The notes under the pieces are model-generated. The model saw only the letters and a program-made list of their open reading frames with translations. It had not been told where the DNA came from and made no database searches. This document shows positions 1 through 11,690 of a stretch of 64,000 bases of DNA, piece by piece. The position numbers and the translations under genes were made by a program. Numbering within the stretch: position 1 is the stretch's first letter; every line of letters starts with the position of its first letter. This stretch comes from Arcuatula senhousia (lineage: Eukaryota > Mollusca > Bivalvia > Mytilida > Mytilidae), in the NCBI GenBank assembly GCA_963971305.1, contig OZ020305.1:4373001-4437000 (forward strand), given 5' to 3'.

Positions 1-1015
1 CACCTCCATATCTCAAGAACTATAGGTCCTAGGTTGATGACACTTGGTATGCATATTTCCCAATAGTAGCTTAGCACAGTTGCATCCTCATCTTTTGACC
101 TTGACCTTGATTTTCCAGTTGAGTGACTTTGACAATTTTCAATACATATAATAGTAATGGAAAAGTTTTGCGAGCACCTCCATATCTCAAGAACTATAGG
201 TCCTGGGTTGATGAAACTTTGTATGCATATGCCCCAGTAGTAGCTTAGCACAGTTGTATCCCCATCTTTTGACCTTGACCTTGATTTTTCGGTTGAGTGA
301 CTTTGACAATTTTCAATACATTTAATAGCAATGGAAAAGTTTTGCGAGCACCTCCATATCTCAAGAACTATAGGTCCTAGGTTGATGAAACTTGGTATGC
401 ATATTTCCCAGTAGTAGCTTAGCACAGTTACATCCTCATCTTTTGACCTTGACCTTGATTTTCCGGTTGAGTGACTTTGACAATTTTCAATACATATGAT
501 AGTAATGGAAATGTTTTGCGAGCACCTCCATATCTCAAGAACTATAGGTCCTAGGTTGATGAAACTTGGTATGCATACTAGTATGCCCCAGTAGTAGCTT
601 AGCACAGTTGAATCCCCATCTTTTGACCTTGACCTTGATTTTCTGGTTGAGTGACTTTGACAATTTTCAATACATATAATAGCAATGGAAAAGTTTTGCG
701 AGCACCTCCATATCTCAAGAACTATAGGTCCTAGGTTGATGAAACTTGGTATGCATATGCCCCAGTAGTAGCTTAGCACAGTTGAATCCCCATCTTTTGA
801 CCTTGACCTTGATTTTCTGGTTGAGTGACTTTGACAATTTTCAATACATATAATAGCAATGGAAAAGTTTTGTGAGCACCTCCATATCTCAAGAACTATA
901 AGTCCTGGGTTGATGAAACTTTGTATGCATTTGCCCCAGCAGTTGCTTAGCACAGTTACATCCTCATCTTTTGACCTTGACCTTGATATTCCGGTTGAGT
1001 GACTTTGATTATTTT
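1..1015. repeat. Tandem array of about 174-bp units (pearl-like minisatellite)
   Basis: Six units start at about 1, 175, 349, 523, 703 and 877, each beginning CACCTCCATATCTCAAGAAC. Four of the five spacings are exactly 174 bp; one is 180 because of a small insertion. Units share a core reading 'GGTTGATGAAACTTGGTATGCAT', the phrase AGCACAGTTG and a stretch with repeated TTGACC. The array is cut by the window start and decays after about 1015. The same family lies in opposite orientation at 54.83-55.45 kb. No coding capacity. The style resembles the cores of bivalve 'pearl' elements, which is an inference. Confidence 0.9.
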
Positions 1016-3797
1016 AATTGCATATATTTGCAATGTTTACACATCTTTTGATCTCAGAAACTGAAAATCATTGTAAATTCAAAATAAAGTGGAAGTAAGA
1101 AAGAAGAATTGGTGCTTGCAGGCGAGACATGCTTTAGTGTGAACGTGACGAACGTGATGATCCTAAATGCCTAGAACTGTACGCAGCTCAAGGTTCAATA
1201 ACCTACAAGCATCTTCGTCTACTTACAATTCTACTTTTAAAACTTACTATTAAATAATACAGCTTCATTTAAAAAAACAGTATTTGTACTTTGTCATTCG
1301 ATTTTCTAAGATACCATTTACATGATCAGAAAATAATTCCCCAAATCGGCTAATAATACAAATTATACTTTCTATTCATTGTCATGACTATATAGAGAAA
1401 AGACGAACACACACAAAAAATCACAAACCCCAATAAGAAACGAATGTAAGCCCAGGTTCTCTGGAAGGGTAAGCAGTTATTGTTTGTTGAAGTATAAAAT
1501 ACATACTTCACATTGTCAAGGATATTCGTTTAGGTTTTGTCAAATCCGGTGAAGAAAGACAATACAAAAACGCTATAACAAACTAACATCTCGCAGCTCA
1601 TGAAATAGAAATTCCGTATTTGTCTAAGAGTATACATACATTTACATGATGCCCCCATAAAATTTGTCAAGTATGAATTTTTAAACGCAACTCTTTATGA
1701 TTTGCTTCATTTGTCGCTTGTACGATTGCATGCATTATTTAAGCCTGGGGAGATAGATCCCCCCACGCCCACCCCACCCTAGAAATTTGTTCTGCATCTG
1801 TTTCTTTGCTAAGATAATTTTGTCACAAGCAATTTTCACAAAATGCTGAAAAATTTTGAGAAATTCTCTTTATTTCTAATGACTAATGACAAGGACATTA
1901 TTTTTCAATTAAATTCATATGCGTCCAGGACTGTTTGGCAAAAATCTGGATCATCAGAATCAGCAATTCTGCCCTCCCCAACGAATTTTCTAATATCCGT
2001 ATCATTGTATACAGGAATGGATCCGTAAATTTTCGAAATCAGGGGGGGGGTCATAGGTGTCAAATGTCAAATGTGGTTTTAAATTACACGATAATTATAT
2101 ATAACATTCTAGGCAAAAAGGGGGGTTGTTTCAGCCCCATGAACATCCCCACCCCCGGACCCGCCTCTGACATATTATAAAGTTTATATATTGGGTGGTT
2201 ACATGGACATAACACTTGAACATATTGTTACATTTATTAGAGGTTCCAGTACTTTGTGCACTTGAAACTTGTTAGCAACATGAATGCGTGTCTATTATAA
2301 TGCTGGTTTCAATAAATCATACATGCATTGTTGAATTTTACGCATACATTTAAAAAAAACACACACACAAAAATACCGTGAATATAATATCTTAAGATGA
2401 AATTGTAAATTGTAATTAAATTGTTGTGTTTTACACTATAACATGAACTGGTACACGTGTTCATTCTATTATTAGAAATAAGTCTATTTGTAAACACGGA
2501 TTACCTTTAATGACCTTTGTACTTATATATAGGCACATGTACTTTAAACTGGGAAACGAGTTGTCTTTCTTGCAAACTCACTATTTACATGTATTCTTGA
2601 TTATTAAAATTATTCTGCTCCAGTTTCATTTTTAAAAAGTCTCAAAAATTGTTTACGAAACCACAGATATTTAACATAATCATTTTTGGTGTGCTCGACT
2701 TCGACCTTTGTTATGACTCTCCCGCCAAAATAGCAATGTTTTAAATGTTGAATTAAACAAAGAAATTCGGCTGTGCCACCGTATCGATGACATGAAATGG
2801 AAGAAATATTATTCTAGTTTTAAATTTTGTCAAAAAGATGCATTTCATATGTACGACCAAAAAAGGTAGCAGAAAATAACGAGATCTCATATTTTTCGTT
2901 ATTTTAGCCAATTTGCTTTTCTAAATGAGTGTTTGTTCGAAATTTTAACATATATCAACAATAATTAACAAAACCATTAAAAGCAACATTCAATTTTTAT
3001 ATTCTAGTCAATGAAGTACATAAATTCTCAATCATTTTCTCGCCTCCTATTACAAAGAGTTCCAATTCTTTTGTTTGATTTAAAGCGCATTTCGGCCTGA
3101 TTAATGATGAAAACAGGATATATCTAAAAAAGTGAAAATGTAAGCAAAGAAAGATATCATTTCTATTAGTTTCAACATGCAAATAAATCCTATATATAAT
3201 TACTTAAAATCAAAAGCAAATAACTTTTCGCCCAGACAGATGTTTTGGTAAGTGTGTCTGTGATGGGCTTGGGGTAATTAAGGGTTTTGTTTTATGATAC
3301 CCAAGCTCTATCCAAACTGTTAGACATATCTGTTGATCAGCCAATTCCTGCATCATCACATTAATGGGCCCTCGGCTTGGGCTAGTAAAAGCGAACCGAA
3401 AATATGCCATATGTCACAAAGATCCGCTTCCATCACTCTTGAAAAAACATAGCTGTATAAATACAAAACACGTATAAATTATTCTTCACTTTATAAAAAT
3501 ATTAGCACGACATTTGATCGAATAAAGAGGTTTGTTAGAATGAAAGAGATTCTTCTTTTTTTTACTTTTTTTTAATCATAATGCACCTTGTTAGTGTTTA
3601 AATATCATAAGTTAGTAACTGCTTTATTTCATATTTCACTGAATATATTAATTTTTAATATTATTCATGTAATTTTATATATTTTTCTATTGGTAGAAAA
3701 TCTGCATAAGTTTTATGTTTTTACTTCCATTTTTAATCATTTTATTTAATTTGCAATTAGGTAAACGTTTGTGTATTTTATACATATTCCTTTAAAG
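1016..3797. other. Intergenic or 5' intronic stretch without a resolved gene
   Basis: I see no convincing exon here. It holds an old Penelope-like 3' fragment (about 1430-1675), a run of G near 2041 and AT-rich DNA. N-terminal exons of the CDC25 gene that starts to be visible at 3.8-4.4 kb may lie here, because CDC25 proteins normally have a long poorly conserved N-terminus, but none could be identified by similarity. Confidence 0.5.
1430..1675 (-). mobile_element. Decayed 3' fragment of the Penelope-like retroelement
   Basis: Read on the minus strand, this matches the end of the reverse-transcriptase frame and following spacer of the element at 56.7-58.2 kb. It shares the phrases GGAAGGGTAAGCAGTT, a CCGG(T)GAAGAAAGACA-like segment and GAAATAGAAATTCCGTATTTG. 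It is more diverged than the copies at 57 and 62 kb, so it is probably older. Confidence 0.6.
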
Positions 3798-3845
3798 GTC
3801 AACAATCATTAAGTAGACCCCGAGCTGAAGCAATTACAAGTGAAA
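3798..3845 (+). CDS. Candidate upstream coding exon of the CDC25 gene
   Basis: A 48-base open segment is preceded by TTTAAAG (acceptor) and followed by GTAATT (donor). In the frame giving QQSLSRPRAEAITSE it ends with one base of a codon. That base joins in phase to a possible acceptor at 4406-4407, which would extend the next exon upstream of its first ATG as LFINTK before the MHLKRK residues. The match is of phase and composition only; CDC25 N-termini are not conserved enough to confirm it by eye. Confidence 0.3.
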
Positions 3846-4427
3846 GTAATTTTTATTAGTATATAATTTTTAATATTTTAATTGGCTGTCATAATTTCGT
3901 ATTGACATCATAAATCTAATTCTCACACTTTCTGATTAAATCTCATTTTCAATTTATTGAGTGGCATTATCAATAATATATCTACAAAAAATACATGTTT
4001 TCGCCTTATTCCGACAACCAATACCCGCTAATGAAGGTGTCAATTTCTGTTGAAATGTTTTAATGTTGCCAAAAGGTATGAAATTAAATTATTTTAATTG
4101 ATTGTCATATAATAAATTGTTATCACGAAAAATCATCCTATGATAAATATGTAAAGTACCAAACATTTCATCATTGTAAAAGAGCAGATTCGAGAACAAC
4201 TGTTCTAAAGTTCGAATATTAGGTAAAAAATCTATAGATAATTTTGTTCAAATATTAATTTATTTTTGCTAAAAGATATGTTTTACACATAGTTGTTGAC
4301 AGAACTGCCAATACGACTGACAACAGGAATAAGAAAGATAATACTAAATACATTAATGATATTTACATTGATTTTATGACAATTATTTTTATTTTTTATT
4401 TATATAGATCTATTTATAAACACCAAA

Positions 4428-7400
4428 ATGCATCTGAAACGCAAAAACCAGACAGAAACAGAAGCGACAGAAAAACTGAAGAAGATGAAGCGATCTGGTG
4501 GTGTTGGTCTTAAAAGACATTTCTCTTTTGGGGTAAGAAGAACATACTATCAAATGCATTATGAAAAGGAATAATTTGTTAATGCGACATGTTTTCTTTG
4601 CACGCATTTATTTATTTTTTTTTTTTGGGGGGGGGGGGGGTTATTTAAGAAAAAAACATGATGCAGTCTGGTTCTACTATTATACTGATATGAGTATTGT
4701 TAAATATACCAAATGACATTAAACATGGAAAAAAGAAAAAAAAGTGTACAGTAATTATATTGAAAGTGTATAGTAAATTATAGTAATGAATTTGAGCTGC
4801 ATGTGAAGCCTGTATAAAACTGGATATATTTTTGTTTTATCTAGGATTCTCCAGCTGAGCCCTCCGACGATTTTCTAGCAGACGAGATATACATTGCAGA
4901 CGGGAGTCGACCATATCGTCTGCCCACAGTATCCGGGCAACACAAAGATCTGAAATCTCTAAATGTTGATACGGTAAGTCTTTTACTTGTTATAGCACAC
5001 ACGTAGTGCTGCTAATAATTAATTCAGCGTTTATTAAGCCTTTTTATCTTCAGCAATATGTGTTAAAACAAAAGTCTTGGTCAAACTTTGCCAACTTATT
5101 GCTCTGGAGAAAGCAGAGAGGTACCAAAGGGGCATTCGAAGGCCAAAAGTCCGTAAGGGTAAAGACAAAACCAGTAAACACAAACGAAAACGACAAGAAG
5201 AAACACACAACAACAAAAAACAAACAATCGAACAGCAACCAACAATGTGAACTCAATCCGTAACGAGAAGAGAACCCAGGTATCCGGAAGGGTAAAGAAA
5301 TCCTGAAACCAGTTATCTTTTTCCTGGAAATTTATGTACCATTCACTTTTGTTTGATTTTCGAGCAGTACTTCACTGAGTAATGAATTTGACCTTAAAAA
5401 GAAATTTCAAGGCGAAAATGAACAAGCATAACCAATACAATGCATGTTTTTCTCCGTGAAATATGATTCAAAACCTTTTTATTTTAGGTCAGAGACTTAA
5501 TCAATGGAAGATACACTGATGTCATCAGAAGCTTCCGGATAATTGACTGTCGGTATCCGTACGAATATGAAGGAGGACATATACAAGTAAGAAACTTTTT
5601 ATTTTGCGTATCGTAATCACTAAAAGTCATTTACTGTTTAAATCATATAAGACAACCTTGATTTTTAACATTGTACTCTTTAATGTTCCAATCATTTTCA
5701 CACTTTAAACTCTCAGATAAGTTTGTTTTAATATAGAAGAAGCGTACACTATTAAAAATGCAAATTAAAATAAACTTATTGTAACATTTTTTGGCTTCTG
5801 TTTTTGTTTTATCAAATCTTATATACTACCGGTTTCCAAAGTTTTTACTCCTAGCGTGTCTGATGAAGGTTAATCCAGAAAAGCGCTTCACACGCAGCGA
5901 AATTTTGCATTGTACATTTATCAAAATCATTTCAATATGTGGATCGTGTCTTTCTGGCACATATTCCATATTCTTTCGTATTTAATATTGTAATAGAATA
6001 TAAATTTAGTTTTATACTTTCTTTGTTTTAAAAGAATGCAGAGAATCTGTATAAGGAGGCCGATATAGACCGGATGTTGGAGGAGGTTGTGAATACAGGG
6101 AAATCTCAGGACGATATAGACCGGATGTTGGAGGAGGTTGTGAATACAGGGAATTCTCAGGACGATATAGACCGGATGTTGGAGGAGGTTGTGAATACAG
6201 GGAAATCTCAGGACGATATAGACCGGATGTTGGAGGAGGTTGTGAATGCAGGGAAATCTCAGGACGATATCATCATCTTCCATTGTGAATTCTCATCTAA
6301 ACGAGGACCAAAAATGTAAATATAAAACTATGTTCGTTTGTGTCTCATATGATGACCACTTAAATGTCTAATAGGACCAAACCAAGCTGTTTAAAGATAT
6401 AATTATGTGAAGACAATTTACTGAAATACTTGCACCAAGGCAGTCATCCAGTTGTTTGGCAAATTTTATCATTTTAATTGTATTTTTTTCTAATTCTCAT
6501 TCACAACTTTTCAACCAATATCTTAATTCAAATCAGCTTCAGATTTAGACAGAGAAATGTTTTAATCACGGCTAAAAAAATATGCTTGATACAATATTTT
6601 AAAACAGTTCACATGTTACAATATAACTTTCCATATTTCAGGTGCAGACATTTAAGGAATAGTGACAGACGGTTAAATGGACAGAACTATCCAAATTTGT
6701 ACTTTCCCGAGATCTACATCCTTGAGGGCGGATATAAAGAGTTCTTCGGTAGCTGCAAGGTAATTTTCGGTGTACAGAGTTTAAACGGAAATGTAGATGC
6801 ATTGTTTTTCTCATCAAGCCCTAAACACCGCAAAATAAATGTCGACACACCAATAGTAAAATGCTAACTGAAGTTTACTTTGTGTGATTTGTATTGTGTT
6901 ATGTATTTTCTTTTACATGGAAATTAAAGGCCCCGATATTTTCCCTTTGTTAAATTTTAAAATGCTCTTGGTAACACTCATGATACTTTTGAAATTTTTC
7001 TTCAATTTTAACACGGAAGTGAAGATCTAGACCTAAGATAATTTAAAAGAAAGCACTTCTATCTGATTTATCCAACCCTCACTTAGAAAAAATCATCCGT
7101 TTTTCAGCGCAGCCTTGCCTGTACCAAGTCAGGACCATTGTGATCTTCATGCAGTTTATCCAGTGTTTCTTTGCCTTACTTTGTCTTTTTCCTGGATATT
7201 GCTTTTAAGTCATCTCATTTTAGTTTTAGTAGTTTTTTTATTGACTTTTTTTTTTATCATATTCTATTTCTGTTTCAGGATCTTTGTGAACCCAAAGCCT
7301 ATGTTCCAATGTTACACGAGGACTATACGGATAAGATACGTCACTTCCGCTCAGCAAAAACCTCATCAAACTGCAGAAGGAGCTGCTTCCAGCAAACTAA

Positions 7401-7443
7401 GAACGAACTTCAGCCACAAAAACTTATGTTCTCTCTTAGCTGA
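4428..7443 (+). CDS. cdc25: M-phase inducer phosphatase (CDC25), catalytic part
   Basis: CDC25 phosphatases activate cyclin-dependent kinases by removing inhibitory phosphates from the glycine loop. Coding exons: 4428-4532, 4845-4973, 5488-5586, 6035-6315, 6642-6759 and 7279-7443. All junctions are GT/AG and in phase, giving 298 residues from the first visible Met. Family marks are [17 protein letters not shown] (from residue 56), [14 protein letters not shown], the active-site loop [14 protein letters not shown] with Cys195 and Arg201 (the CX5R motif, across an intron), and [16 protein letters not shown]. The protein ends shortly after the family's usual C-terminal helix region. Between [10 protein letters not shown] and the catalytic strand lie four copies of a 17-residue unit where the family usually has a loop of roughly 25 residues. 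The true start may be upstream: the 35 residues before [10 protein letters not shown] look like a fragment of the regulatory N-terminus. Intron 2 holds a retroelement fragment. Confidence 0.95.
5092..5310 (-). mobile_element. Penelope-like 3' end inserted in CDC25 intron 2
   Basis: Contains the terminal phrase AGCAGAGAGGTACCAAAGGGG followed by AAAGTCCG, an A/C-rich run and GAACCCAGGTATCCGGAAGG. These match, in the same order, the 3' ends at 62.4 kb and 56.75 kb. No reverse-transcriptase sequence remains, as expected for 5' truncation. Confidence 0.7.
6062..6265 (+). repeat. Four 51-bp coding repeats inside the CDC25 catalytic domain
   Basis: Units start at about 6062, 6113, 6164 and 6215. 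Each encodes [17 protein letters not shown] with one K-to-N change in copy 2 and one T-to-A change in copy 4. Near identity at the DNA level means the expansion is recent. The length is a multiple of three, so the reading frame survives. Confidence 0.95.
7110..7225 (+). mobile_element. Retroelement 3'-region fragment in CDC25 intron 5
   Basis: The segment beginning TTGCCTGTACCAAGTCAGGA matches, in the opposite strand sense, the 3' spacer of the reverse-transcriptase fragment at 55.9-56.45 kb. It lies just before the splice acceptor of the last CDC25 exon (7277-7278), so it may supply part of the pyrimidine-rich tract. Confidence 0.5.
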
Positions 7444-7528
7444 TCTGTTGTAATATTTTGTTGAATTCATTATTTATTTTGCATGTTGTTTATTTAATTA
7501 GTGCTTTACTGTTTTTGTTACTGTTATA

Positions 7529-7534
7529 AATAAA
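7529..7534 (+). promoter_or_regulatory. CDC25 polyadenylation signal AATAAA
   Basis: The canonical hexamer lies 86 bases after the CDC25 stop codon in an AT-rich 3' region, and it is the first good candidate. Confidence 0.55.
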
Positions 7535-8640
7535 TCTTTATTTCATAATATATTAAAATATAAATGAAAATTCTTTTTTCATCTGTTTTATGCTCCGTCC
7601 ATGATAATTCTGGTTAGTCTAGATGTGCTTATAGTGATATGGTCGTTTTTTTCGTCCGTTTGTTCGTCTACTCGCCCTTACCATGTTAACATTCTTTGTT
7701 TTATCTCTGAGTTGAATGATTTGCAGTAAGTCTTATTCATTTTTTCTTCATTTTTCTAATAAGGCATTCTAAGAGGTCAGGACAAAAAAAATCAAGAAAA
7801 CAAGGGGGAACGTTCAACATACAAAAAAAACACAGAAAATAACTATATTAAACTGCAATCAGCACAACGAAGTCATCGAAAAATACATGTAAATTTCAAA
7901 AGATTTTTTTTTAAATCAAAACAACATAAGCAAGCAGTTGTTTTCACTGATGTATTTCAATCACATGAACTAGCTCTGTATATCAATATTTTGATAGAGT
8001 CTTTGTTCCATATGTTGTGCAAGTCCCTAAATTATATGAATCCAAAGCATATTAAGTAAAAAAGAAGCTACCAGGATTCAAACTCTCTCGGTTTTTAATG
8101 TCACTATATTGAGAAAACATCTGGTTACGAATTAATACTTTGAAAAGTAAGGTTAGCCGCTAGTTGGTTTTACGATCTGCTAGGGATTCCCGGTCATGCC
8201 GTTCAAGTGTCGCCTTGTGTACAAGATGCAAAGCGTTTAATGACATACATAGCAACCGCGCACATTATTTGGTCCAATTCTTGCAGGTGTATGTATATCT
8301 TTGTGTATGGCTCCAAAACCTAACAGCCATAACTACAGAACCAAAAAAAAGGGCTTTCTCTGTAGTTTTTTAGCCTGTAGTTTCAACAAATAACTGTGGT
8401 ATAAGTGATATCGTGAGTAATGTTTTGGAGTATAGGTAACTGCTTTGATTTTGCATATATTTTGTTGAAATTTCATTTCCAGCGCTATTCTTATTCGACC
8501 CAGTTTTTTGTAACGGGTCTCACTATCTTTGTCCAGTCTTTGCTTGGTACGCAGGAGTTGATGGAGTAAATTTAAGATTATGCCTGAATAATCGCCAAAA
8601 AGAAAAGACTTAAAAAAAACGAACAAACAAGTATATGTGT
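7535..8640. other. Intergenic DNA, no gene seen
   Basis: AT-rich sequence with only short open frames lacking recognisable domains or splice-flanked exons. I see no RNA gene or clear repeat in it. Confidence 0.5.
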
Positions 8641-8659
8641 TAAATCGTACAGTCTGAAA

Positions 8660-9205
8660 AAAAGTTTAAACGTATTTTATTTGTCAATTATACAAAATGG
8701 ATTGGACACAAGTAAATGCATACTTAGGACGTCCTCTCCGCAATACAAAATAATACATTAGATAATAACACAGGGTACAAGAACGTGCATGAAATAATAT
8801 ATGAGTTTAACACTAAAGTATAGTAGGGGGAAGGGAGAAAAAAGGGGGAAGGAGGAAAGTGCTGACTTGCTTTTGTCTACCAAGAAATTATTTAAGTAAT
8901 ATTAAACCGAGCGGATCTCTTTATGAAATCGAATACCTCTCTGAAAATAAGAATATTTTCGTCATAGGAAAGATTCAGATCCCCTTGGGTCAGTATTGCA
9001 ACACTTGTAGGATATTGAAGCCAGTTTAATCTATTTAAAAATTGAGCTCTATAATCACGATATAAAGGACATACTAAGAAGAAATGATTCGCATCTTCTA
9101 TTGGAAATCCACATCTACAAGAAGGAGTAGGTACAAGATTTGCTTTGTACAAGTCGTTGTTTAAGAACGAAGCCGAACATCTCAGCTGAGTGAGGCTGAA
9201 AAAAG
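8660..9205 (-). mobile_element. 5'-truncated LINE, reverse-transcriptase C-terminus
   Basis: On the minus strand the frame reads FSLTQLRCSASFLNN and then YKANLVPTPSCRCGFPIED, ending at 8892. The CxC...H...C cluster followed by FFLVCPLY is the zinc-knuckle-like end typical of non-LTR retrotransposon proteins. Nothing of the polymerase motifs remains; sequence upstream of about 9205 is unrelated. The family cannot be fixed from this piece. Confidence 0.8.
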
Positions 9206-9560
9206 GGCAACCATACCCCCACTATGTTTAAATGAATAACTAGCATGTAAGAAGGAAGGTGTATTTTAATTCTTCCGCTAAAGCTGTATACCAAATTTGA
9301 AATGTCTAAAATACAAAAGAAGCCGAGAAATCTATTACGATTTTTTTCTCTTTTTTTTTACCCTTAAATAGTTTAGCCGTTTCGGAAAACAGGAAAAAGA
9401 TGTCCGACTGCCATGAAAAAAGAGGCACGGTCGTGCAATTAATCTTACAGTTTAAAAGCTTTCCGTACATGTTCCAGACCGCGACAGTACCTTCAGTAGA
9501 AGCTGAGGAATCCGTGTGTTACAAAAGTGTAAATAATGGACAGACAGATCAGAATAATGT
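9206..9560 (+). repeat. Diverged single unit of the 'CGGAAAACAGGAA' repeat family
   Basis: Holds the same ordered phrases as the array at 58.5-59.3 kb: ATACCCCCACT, AAAGCTGTATACCAAATTTG, AGAAGCCGAGAAATCT, and CGGAAAACAGGAA followed by GAGGCACGG. It has about one and a half units and is clearly more worn than the 58.5 kb copy. Confidence 0.65.
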
Positions 9561-9885
9561 GCAATCGATACATGTTATATGTATAAAGAATACAGAATAA
9601 CAAGACATACATTTACTAATTATTGAGAGAAGAAAAATAGTTGAAAAGGAAACTGTTTAAGCTTTGATGGTGTAAATTAAGGTATAGCTTGGGGTCTATA
9701 ACGGATCATCGTTTTCAGACATCTTGCAAAATATTAGCCTATATTCCAATTCAAATTACTTGTTATATATCACAATGCGGTGAAAATAAGTTCTTGCTTT
9801 ACTGATTTCATGACTGGAATAATTTAAAGTTAAACATTAAGAAAGATATTATGCTTTTTTCTTACCAGACCGGAGATAAATGAGA

Positions 9886-10081
9886 GTGTCACAGCCCTTT
9901 TGGTACGCGGTATCCCGTGCTTTTTAAAGGGTATTCGGTACGCCAATGTGTGTTCCGAATTTTTAGGCTTTTGGTACGCGTACGCCGTGATCTTTAGAGT
10001 ATTCGGTATTCCAGTCTTTTTAACGGTATTCTGTCCTTTTTTAAACGGCATTCGGTATTCCGGGGGCGGGGGCTGTGACAC
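9886..10081. mobile_element. Small inverted-repeat element with 'GGTATTC' repeats
   Basis: GTGTCACAGCC at 9886 is mirrored by GGCTGTGACAC ending at 10081. The interior is an irregular repetition of short phrases such as GGTACGC, GGTATTCC and ATTCGGTA. No coding capacity. A related looser repetition of TATCCCGTATCCC occurs at 30.6-30.75 kb. Confidence 0.6.
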
Positions 10082-10273
10082 CCCCATAATGCTGTATTCA
10101 TTTTGTGGGTTTTTCCAAACTGAGTTACAAAATTCTTGAAAATTTGAACTCAAATACTTAAATGAGCATGTTAACAAATTCAATCTTTTATTATAATGCT
10201 TATTCACTGAGAAAATTATGCTTATTGCTGAGAAAATTAAAACTTAAATTACTAGTGTTTAATTGATGTTAGC

Positions 10274-10906
10274 TTAAGGTAGATGGGGTGTCTATCACTG
10301 AGCATCTTTTTTGCACATCTATCATAATTTTAGAATTTATAATTCTTGTTACTCTAGTTGATTTCTATTGGGCTAAGTAAACATCAAAATTAATAATTAC
10401 AATAAAAATTAGGATTAAATACACCTTTTTTGCGAATTTCAATATTTTCCCGTACTTTTTAAGGGGAGATAATTTGTGAGTGAGTGAGTGAGTTGGTGTT
10501 TCCTTTACGCCCGTGCAACGCTATTATAGGTTATTTACAGGCGAGAGATAATTTGTATAGAAATAATAGGAAAAAAAAACACATTTTTCACTTTTTTCAA
10601 ATATTTTGATGGTGAACTTTATTTTTTTATTTAGTATATTTTAAAATCATTCGAAAACAAAGATTTTCACAATTTTTAAGAAAAATCTATGGAGTGGAAT
10701 TTTTTAGGTAAAAGAAATTTGAATTTTCTCTATTGATCCTATATAAAAAGTACTAAAACCATCCATTTTTCAAAGTCGTTCCTAAAAAAATTCTCGTGGT
10801 GAACTTTTAATTTTATTATCGAGATTTTAAGTACCAGCCTAGGGCTAACTGTGGTCAAAATTTGAGAAAATTCTATGGATAAATTTTGACACCCCATCTA
10901 CCTTAA
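10274..10906. mobile_element. Non-autonomous transposon with 19-bp termini starting TTAA
   Basis: TTAAGGTAGATGGGGTGTC at 10274-10292 is repeated as a perfect reverse complement at 10888-10906. TTAA at both outer edges suggests a TTAA target duplication as used by piggyBac- and Kolobok-type elements. The interior (about 600 bp) is AT-rich with a short (GTGA)n run near 10480 and no transposase frame. Confidence 0.75.
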
Positions 10907-11690
10907 TTTCAAAACGCAGGCATTTCTTTTATAAAAGATCATGTTGAACTTTAAGACCCTTCACTCTACCAGCTGAAATATCATTTTTAACTTTAATGAG
11001 CTTACGGCATTTGCTTTTCCGGAAAAAAAGTTCATGTGTATCCCAGAATTGCTCTATTATTATACTCTCTTTGTAGCGACATCTAGCGTTCAATTCATAA
11101 TGAGCAACTTGATTTTGGGGCAGAATTCTCTGTTTTTGACCCTTTTCTAAGTCGATTGAGCTCATTTAGGTAAAACAGGCATAATGATAAAACTTATGAT
11201 TATCTATTCCTCCCCTAAATTTGCACACAGTGGTATTCACAGCATCGCATATGGAAGACAGCAGTCCAACTGTCATCTGATCAATGTCCTATGTTCAGTC
11301 ATTTGTGGTTATTTTGTCATCAGAAATTATTTTTTAAAGTCAGCTTTACCAGTCAGAGTTGATGGTACTTAATAACTCTCTGATAAACTTTGGAAAGGTT
11401 GAGTTGTATAGACAATGACTTGAAATTATTTATGAAAAATCACGATCATTCTCAGAATCCAGACATACTGTAGTTAATACATGATTCATGATACATGTAC
11501 ATTAAAAACAAAGGTGATGTCTTACATTAAGTATGTGACATCTCATTGGTCCTGATCTTGCCATCTTAACAGACACTACTGTTCTCTGTATACATCAGTG
11601 GCCCCCTCGTGCGGATTCTCTGGTGTAAGAATAACTTGATATACTCCTCTGTTTTCTTCCGTCTTCGAAAGTAGATGGTGCAAATTGAAG
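10907..11690. other. Intergenic DNA, no gene seen
   Basis: Only short open frames without family features. No convincing exon or repeat recognised. Confidence 0.45.

Noticed and set aside
1..1015. CRISPR-like regular repeats
   Set aside because: Units are 174 bp and similar along their whole length with no unique spacers, and the genome is eukaryotic.
5927..6283. 118-residue minus-strand frame with repeats of [17 protein letters not shown]
   Set aside because: It is the reverse reading of the 51-bp coding repeats of the CDC25 exon; the plus strand has the homologous protein.
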